A stretch of DNA of 39,291 bases from positions 1 through 39,291 of the forward strand of contig JADLBQ010000028.1 of the NCBI GenBank assembly GCA_020847635.1. The letters run 5' to 3'. Within the stretch, counting starts at the first letter, position 1, and every line of letters starts with the position of its first letter. Position numbers and translations under genes: made by a program. This stretch comes from Bacteroidia bacterium (GTDB lineage Bacteria > Bacteroidota > Bacteroidia > AKYH767-A > OLB10). Below the pieces are notes generated by a model, which saw nothing but the letters and a program-made list of their open reading frames with translations, did no database searches and was not told the DNA's origin. Positions 33,885-39,291 of the stretch are shown in pieces.

Positions 33885-36041
33885 CTATTCGGAGATTTCC
33901 TTTTTGAAAATGCTGCCCAGGCCTTTTCCGATTTTCTGAATGGTTTCTATTCCTTTACTTAGCGGCTCTGCGTTGATGTCCTCAAACCGTTCAATGACAT
34001 GTGAATTGCTGAATTGTTGTGGATAGATGATCAGTAGGCTGTTTAACGGGAAATATTTTTCAAGCTTGCCGGGCAGATTTTCAAGAATCGGTATATGCGA
34101 TAAGGTTCCCTTTCTTGCGGAAACAAGGATAACCAGGTCATCTTCCTGAATATGCCTTGCAAGAATGAGAAAATCATCCCAGTCACTAAAAAATGTGAAT
34201 GAAAATGCTGCGGATATTCTTGTAATTTTCAAGACTTTCTCGACTGCTTTTTTAGTTACGTCATTGCAATACAATTGAACAGGAATGGTTAATTCCTGAG
34301 CAAGTTTAGCCACCTTACCTAGCCAGTGTTCAAAGCCTTTTTCGTGTTCAGCCAGAGGGGGAACTGCAACTATAATTTTTTTATGAACGGCAAGTGGTTT
34401 TTCAAGCAGACTTATGAAGATACTCTTGTCGGTATTTTTTAAAATGTGATCAACTTTTTCACCAATCAGTTTATCCATAAAGCCGGTTCGCTTGGGCCAG
34501 CCCAGGATAATCAGGTCAGCCATAATCTCCCGTGAAATTCTGGTTATTCCACTGGCTGCATTATGATCAATGGTTGCAATGATATTGACTTTTGTTTCAG
34601 AAGCCGAAGCCTGGATAGCATAATTTTCTAATTTAGTTCTGGCTTTCAACACATTGATCTCCGCTTCATTGTTATTGGAAACAACTGTTAGGATAGAAAG
34701 CGGATTGGCAGATTTCTTCTCTTTAATAAGGATTGCAAACTCAAGAAGTTTTTCCATGTTTGCAACATTAGCAATGGGAAAGAGGATATGTTCATTCGAA
34801 GTACCATTCTGTTTGATCAGGCTATCCTGGTTGTCTTCGGATTCAACGATAATTTTTCTGGCTGCTTTCTCAGTTACAAATGAAGCTACGATGCAGGTTA
34901 CCAGGATCAGGATGATGGTGCCATTTAAAATATTCTCATCAAGAATACCGGCATCATACCCAACCAGAATAATTGCCAGGGTGGCAGCAGCATGAGCTCC
35001 ACTCAGTCCGAAGATGAGTTGCCGCTGTGAGGTTGAATACCTGAAAATAAGTTGGGTAAATGCAGCTGCAAGCCATTTTCCGGTTAAAGCCACAACAGAC
35101 AGGCTGGCAGCAACCACCCAGGCCATTGGACCGCTGAGCAAAACCCTGACATCTACTAGCATTCCTACACTTATCAGAAAAAAGGGAATAAATAATGAGT
35201 TGCCAATAAACTCGATCCTGTTCATTAATGCAGATGAATGTGGAATCAGTTTATTCAGAGCCAGGCCGGCAATAAATGCTCCGATAATGGCTTCAACGCC
35301 TGCCACCTCGGCCAGGAAAGCAGCAAAAAAAACAACCGACAAAACAAAGATATAATGCGAGTGCTTCTCACTTTCCAGTTTCTGGAAAAACCATTTGGCG
35401 ATTCGCGGAATCAATAAAAACATGATGAGTGAGAAAATTGTTAATGATACTCCCAGCCGGATCCAGAATTCAGCATTCAGATTCCCTTGGCTGTTACCCA
35501 TAATTATTGCAAGGATGATCAGGACAGCAGTGTCTGTTAGGATTGTACCTCCAACAGTTATTGCAACTGCCTGATTTTTTGAAGTTCCAAGTTTACTGAC
35601 AATCGGATAGGCTACCAGGGTATGGGTAGCAAACATGCTGGAAGTCAGAAAGCTTGCATTAAAATCATATCCAAGAAGATAGAAACACACCGGATAACCT
35701 ATACCCAGAGGAATGATAAATGTAAATAATCCGAAAAGAAGGCTTTTGTTGCGGTTGGCTCTGAATTCATTGAGGTCTAGCTCGAGTCCGGCAATAAACA
35801 TTATATAGAGCAGGCCAATCGTTGAAAACAGGTCAATTGCAGAGTTCTTAGCCAGAATATTTAATCCATGCGGGCCAATGATTACACCCGAAATGATCAG
35901 GCCGATTATTCCTGGAATATTGATTCGCCTGAGTAAGATTGGTGAAAGCAAGATAATGAGCAGAATGAGAGAGAAAACCAGTACCGGATTCTTAAGCGGT
36001 AACTCAAACTCCTGCATCAGATGGTGAAAAAAATCAATCAT
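33885..36041 (-). CDS. CPA2-family cation/proton antiporter with universal-stress-protein-like tail
   Basis: A 718-residue protein. Residues of about 15-395 form a 12-13 helix sodium/proton exchanger domain of the CPA2 type. The transport site is recognisable as ILTDTAVLIILAI, with an Asp where the core ND/TD motif lies; THTLVAYPIVSKLG and AAFLAEVAGVEAIIGAFIAGL also fit. Residues of about 415-700 are cytoplasmic and resemble two universal-stress-protein folds (HILFPIANVANMEKLLEFAI and HKKIIVAVPPLAEHEKG), which bind nucleotides in some family members and may regulate transport. It exchanges Na+ or K+ for H+; the ion is not predictable. It is the most upstream gene of the accessory block, possibly a separate unit. 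Confidence 0.88.
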   Translation of the reverse strand: MIDFFHHLMQEFELPLKNPVLVFSLILLIILLSPILLRRINIPGIIGLIISGVIIGPHGLNILAKNSAIDLFSTIGLLYIMFIAGLELDLNEFRANRNKSLLFGLFTFIIPLGIGYPVCFYLLGYDFNASFLTSSMFATHTLVAYPIVSKLGTSKNQAVAITVGGTILTDTAVLIILAIIMGNSQGNLNAEFWIRLGVSLTIFSLIMFLLIPRIAKWFFQKLESEKHSHYIFVLSVVFFAAFLAEVAGVEAIIGAFIAGLALNKLIPHSSALMNRIEFIGNSLFIPFFLISVGMLVDVRVLLSGPMAWVVAASLSVVALTGKWLAAAFTQLIFRYSTSQRQLIFGLSGAHAAATLAIILVGYDAGILDENILNGTIILILVTCIVASFVTEKAARKIIVESEDNQDSLIKQNGTSNEHILFPIANVANMEKLLEFAILIKEKKSANPLSILTVVSNNNEAEINVLKARTKLENYAIQASASETKVNIIATIDHNAASGITRISREIMADLIILGWPKRTGFMDKLIGEKVDHILKNTDKSIFISLLEKPLAVHKKIIVAVPPLAEHEKGFEHWLGKVAKLAQELTIPVQLYCNDVTKKAVEKVLKITRISAAFSFTFFSDWDDFLILARHIQEDDLVILVSARKGTLSHIPILENLPGKLEKYFPLNSLLIIYPQQFSNSHVIERFEDINAEPLSKGIETIQKIGKGLGSIFKKEISE

Positions 36042-36223
36042 AGTGTCAGTGAACCTAGTCAGTTAATACCGGATAAATAAACATCATTTTAAAGCCCGTT
36101 CAGTATGTTTTCAGAATAATTACAAATGACCTGTTGTTGAAATATTTCATATTGATTTAAAAGATGCATAAGCCGGCTGTTAAAAAAAGCAATTAAAAGG
36201 AGCAACTAATTCGATGTTTATAT

Positions 36224-36460
36224 TCAGTCAGGGTCATTGTTGTTGGCTCCTGTTTCTCTAGGATCACTTTCGAATGCTTTCAGAATCTGTTCAACATCTT
36301 CTTCTGTTGAAGAAAGTTTTGTTTTACAGATTTTAATAAGGAGTGCTGCACGCTTAACCTTTGCTGAAAGGTCATCAACAGAAATTTCACCCTGTTCAAT
36401 CTCAGAAACAATTTCTTGGAGTTCTTCAAAGGCTTCGGTATAATTTATCTTCTCTTTCAT
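36224..36460 (-). CDS. xseB: Exodeoxyribonuclease VII small subunit
   Basis: A 78-residue helical protein, the small subunit of exonuclease VII, which degrades single-stranded DNA in both directions. The family signature is clear: NYTEAFEELQEIVSEIEQGE (about 6-25), then SVDDLSAKVKRAALLIKICK and LSSTEEDVEQIL. Length is normal. Its ATG overlaps the xseA stop by 4 nt, so its translation is coupled to the large subunit. That matters because xseA carries an in-frame stop near its start. It is followed by 182 bp without features before the antiporter gene. Confidence 0.92.
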   Translation of the reverse strand: MKEKINYTEAFEELQEIVSEIEQGEISVDDLSAKVKRAALLIKICKTKLSSTEEDVEQILKAFESDPRETGANNNDPD

Positions 36461-37920
36461 TTCTTTGAATTTGCTGATGTTACAGTGCTGTGAATGGTTC
36501 CGGTTGAGAGTATGGTTTTTAATGTATCACCTTTTTTTAGAATGCCCGGATCTTTTGTGGTTTTTCCGTTATACAGGGTGATACTGTACCCTCGTTTGAG
36601 AATATTGACCGGATTAAGGTTCGTAACAACTCTTTCATAATTTATTAGTTTAAGAATCTCAGTTTTGATTGTTTGATTATTGTAAATGTTAAGTCTTGAT
36701 CTGCTTTGCATTAGAATACAATGATATTGCTTTAGCTGAAACTGAACACCATGATGGAAGCGATTGACCGAGCCTTTCATCTGGTGATTTTTCCTTAACA
36801 GTTTTGATTGGATTTCCCAGCAGATTCTGTTTAAGATCTTATTCAGTAAATCAGAATAATTTTTAAGAGAGTAATGAATCATCTGTTTAAGATCTCTGGC
36901 TATATTATTGATTTTATTCCGGTTTAAAGCAATCAGACTTTCAGTGGTTGATCTGAAAAGTCTTATTGCGGTATTAAGTTGTTGTTGTCCTTCATTTAAA
37001 ACCCGTTTGGTGTGATGGATTATATTTTCTTCGGCTTGCAGCACCGGGATTGAAAAATCATGAAACTTCTGGATCAGGTATTCGGCCAGTTTTGTTGGTG
37101 TAATAGCATTGGTAAATGCTACCATTTCACTAACTGTTTCATTCGTGGAATGTCCGATGCCTGTCATCACCGGAATCGGGAATAGTGCAATTTCTCTGGC
37201 AAGCCAGTAATTGTTATAACATGAAAGGCCAATATCTCCGCCTCCGCCACGAATATTAGCAACCAGGTCAAAATGGGAACTGACTTTTTTGATTCTGTTT
37301 AGCTGAGCAAGCATACTTTTCACTGCCTGATCACCCTGAAGTAATGAGGGAAAAAGCATTCGATAGAATTGATAATTCCACTCATTTTGTTCAACTACTT
37401 TTGAAAAATCGACATAACCTTTACTTGTTTCAACAGAAATTATTGCAATGCGTTGGGGCAACAGGGCAAGTGGCAATTGTTTGTTGCAGTCAAATATCTT
37501 TTCTGCTTTTAGCCGGTTAATTGACTCCTGTTTTTCTCTCTCCAGGCCACCCAGGGTGAAAGAGGGGTCAATATCAAGAATCGTTAATGCCAGACCATAC
37601 GCTGGATCAAAGGAAACTTTAGCTTCAAAAAGTATTTTGATTCCGTCCTTTAAGGGTTCGTTTAGCACACGGATAAAATTCTGGTTAATTCGCAGATAAT
37701 CTGCACTCCACAGGTTCGATTTCATCAGGGCTATTATTTTCCCATTCTTTTTTTCAACCAGCTCCGGATAACAATATCCAGAATGCTTGTAATGATTGAG
37801 TTTATTCATTTCGGCTTTTACTCAAAATGAACTTGTGTATCGTTGAGTCAGGGTCTTTTGAATGCTCTGGCTCACTTCAAAGAGGGGAAAAACTGTTTTG
37901 CCATTAATTGTTTCAGCCAT
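36457..37920 (-). pseudogene. xseA: Exodeoxyribonuclease VII large subunit, interrupted by in-frame TGA at codon 33
   Basis: The large subunit of exonuclease VII. The full-length frame starts at ATG 37920 and reads MAETINGKTVFPLFEVSQS, then RYTSSF. It meets TGA at 37824-37822, and continues VKAEMNKLNHYKHSGYCYPE without a frame change. In relatives, as I recall them, this reads FWVKAEMNKLN, so the TGA replaces a conserved Trp (TGG) codon of the OB-fold. Everything downstream is intact: an uninterrupted 450-residue frame from the ATG at 37809, with GGGGDIGLSCYNN, GIGHSTNETVSEMVA and NAITPTKLAEYL. The ATG at 37809 is only 12 nt after the stop, so reinitiation could yield a protein lacking 37 residues of the DNA-binding OB domain. 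A sequencing error is also possible. xseB overlaps by 4 nt. Confidence 0.75.
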
Positions 37921-38096
37921 TGGTTTTTAATTCCCGGTTTGCTGCCTGTTTACAGAACATTAATTACAAGTGCTAATTGCACTGAACAGATTGAGCCGGA
38001 AAAAATAAACCATTCATGTGATCATGCTTTTCAGTTTTTTGAATTTTTATGCTACTCAGATTAAATTGCTATACTTGCTAAACTAAAAGGAGAACT

Positions 38097-39291
38097 ATGA
38101 AAAAGAATTGTCTTTGGCTGATATTGACTTCAATTCTTATAATTGAAGTTACTGCGATTGCAAACAGCCAAACTCCTGCATCAGCAAAAAATGGAAGCAA
38201 CAACCTATTTGCTAATTGTACAGGTCAGCCATCAGGAGGTACGGCTACGGCATTACAAGCTTCAATTTGTGAAGGCGAATCAACAACGATCAGCCTGAGT
38301 GGATATACAACAGATACAGGAATTACCTTCCAATGGAAGGAATCATCAGTACCGGGAGGCCCTTATTCAAATGTAACCGGAGGAACAGGTGCCACTTCAG
38401 TAAGTTATACAACCCCCCAGTTAATGTCAACAACCTACTATGTGTGTGAAGTGACCTGTACTTTCAGCAGTCAGTCTACACTTTCCACCGAGACCGAAAT
38501 AGTGGTAAATGATCCGCAGCTAACCGGAACAGTTGCCGGAACCAGATGTGGGCCGGGAACTGTTACACTTAATGCATCGGCACCGGCTGGTACGACTATT
38601 AACTGGTATCCAGATTTGACTTCAGGTTTACCTCTTGATTCAGGAAGCTCCTTTACAACACCCTTTATTACCTCTACAACAACTTTTTATGCAGCACCTG
38701 CAATGGGCTATACTACAGTTAAAGCAACTGTCGGGTATTCAAATACAGTTAACTATAATTTTATAACATCATCTGCGGGGTGGGGATTGATTTTTACAGC
38801 CCATGTGGACTGTAAGTTTGATTCAGTTGCTGTATATCCGACCGGTACAGGAACGATAACGGTCTGTATCAGAGATTTGTCAAACAATTTGCTTTTTACA
38901 GGTCCTACAGTATCAGTCAGTGATGGAGGTACTCCCGGGCAAACGAAGATTTTTGTTCCGGTTGGGGCCTCTCTTACTCCAGGAAATTATAAGGTCGGAC
39001 TGCTTTCGTATACTGGGATTACCAATCTTGGAAGCCAAACAACCGGAACAACCATGGCTTATCCGTTTGTTTCACCTCTTGCGACTATTACATCAGGAAC
39101 ACAAGGTTCCGGTCCGGTTGCTGTGGTTTACTATTGGTTCTATGATTTGTCATTCTCTTCAGTAACCGGCTGTGAGGGAGTCCGGACGCCAGTAACAGCA
39201 ACCGTAACACCGAGTGATCCGGTAACCATTCAGGCAGGGGCAAATGCGCTATGTTTGGGACAGTCAACAACCTTAACAGCTGTGAGCAATA
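38097..39291 (+). CDS. Secreted Ig-like repeat surface protein (3' end beyond the window)
   Basis: An open frame of 398 codons runs off the window. It starts with a signal peptide (MKKNCLWLILTSILIIEVTA, then IANSQ). The rest is rich in Thr, Ser, Gly and Val and built of Ig-like beta-sandwich repeats. The units recur as ICEGESTTISLSG, then RCGPGTVTLNAS, then ALCLGQSTTLTAV, with FQWKES and INWYPD strands and TTTYYV/TTTFYA ends. These resemble the Ig-like repeats of Bacteroidota adhesins and gliding or type IX secretion cargo; a C-terminal sorting domain would lie outside the window. A clear Shine-Dalgarno AAGGAG sits 6-7 nt before the ATG, unusual for this phylum. It is divergent from xseA. Confidence 0.85.
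   Translation, partial: MKKNCLWLILTSILIIEVTAIANSQTPASAKNGSNNLFANCTGQPSGGTATALQASICEGESTTISLSGYTTDTGITFQWKESSVPGGPYSNVTGGTGATSVSYTTPQLMSTTYYVCEVTCTFSSQSTLSTETEIVVNDPQLTGTVAGTRCGPGTVTLNASAPAGTTINWYPDLTSGLPLDSGSSFTTPFITSTTTFYAAPAMGYTTVKATVGYSNTVNYNFITSSAGWGLIFTAHVDCKFDSVAVYPTGTGTITVCIRDLSNNLLFTGPTVSVSDGGTPGQTKIFVPVGASLTPGNYKVGLLSYTGITNLGSQTTGTTMAYPFVSPLATITSGTQGSGPVAVVYYWFYDLSFSSVTGCEGVRTPVTATVTPSDPVTIQAGANALCLGQSTTLTAVSN

Noticed and set aside
33753..33962. Plus-strand frame between the DUF2249 gene and the antiporter
   Set aside because: It overlaps the antiporter C-terminus in antisense and has no protein-like pattern.
37822..37824. TGA read as tryptophan throughout the genome (alternative code)
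   Set aside because: TGA ends many intact genes here, for example MIPS, enolase, nuoJ and nuoK, so only a local event can explain xseA.
38920..39270. Two open frames on either strand inside the Ig-like gene
   Set aside because: They are shadows of the long plus-strand frame from 38097, which has a signal peptide, a ribosome-binding site and recurring Ig-like units.

Overview
The window looks like a chromosomal segment of a member of the Bacteroidota. Four signals support this: promoters of the Bacteroidota type (-33 TTTG-like box, 19-nt spacer, -7 box TAnnTTTG), almost no Shine-Dalgarno sequences, families typical of the phylum (DUF5686/carboxypeptidase-regulatory surface protein, DUF4199, DUF3347, a likely DUF4834 protein, an Ig-like secreted protein) and a eukaryote-type citrate synthase. 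No phage, transposon, insertion sequence or CRISPR array was seen. Nearly all of the window is coding.

Layout. 0.2-3.5 kb: an FAD amino-acid-oxidase-like protein, then a promoter and a tight nuoJ-nuoK-nuoN block that lacks nuoL and nuoM and has lost several proton-channel residues. 3.5-8.3 kb: an inositol-lipid locus with myo-inositol-1-phosphate synthase, a PgpA-like phosphatase, an Aur1-like transferase and a CDP-alcohol phosphatidyltransferase. A monoheme cytochrome and a DUF4833-like protein are embedded in it. 8.6-12 kb: a large DUF5686 surface protein, tRNA-Ser(GGA) and the RNase P RNA. 12-22.2 kb: housekeeping genes (PgpH-type HD phosphodiesterase, thioredoxin, citrate synthase, enolase, acyltransferase, DUF4199 protein, CarB). 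22.4-36 kb: a long accessory block read almost entirely on the minus strand, holding an ECF sigma factor, a NorC/NorB pair, copper handling (CopA, HMA chaperone, DUF3347, HMA-AraC regulator) and a nitrosative-stress and iron-sulfur-repair set. That set is a DUF2249 protein, a haem-copper-oxidase-like membrane protein, a DUF59 protein, an NsrR-like Rrf2 regulator, a RIC di-iron protein and a small DUF2249 paralogue, followed by a CPA2 antiporter. 36.2-39.3 kb: xseB-xseA, with xseA interrupted by an in-frame TGA, and a secreted Ig-like protein cut by the window end.

How the genes work together. The inositol locus can encode a full route: glucose-6-phosphate to inositol-1-phosphate (MIPS), to phosphatidylinositol phosphate (CDP-alcohol transferase), to phosphatidylinositol (PgpA-like phosphatase), and then head-group transfer to a ceramide-like acceptor (Aur1-like). 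The 22-36 kb block reads as a nitric oxide, copper and iron-sulfur stress island.

The observations most worth following up are the NorB homologue without the third FeB histidine, its neighbouring glutamates or the second haem b histidine; the degenerate nuoJKN module; the compact inositol-lipid locus; the TGA replacing a conserved tryptophan codon in xseA; and the HMA-AraC fusion. All family calls and residue alignments were made by eye, without database searches.
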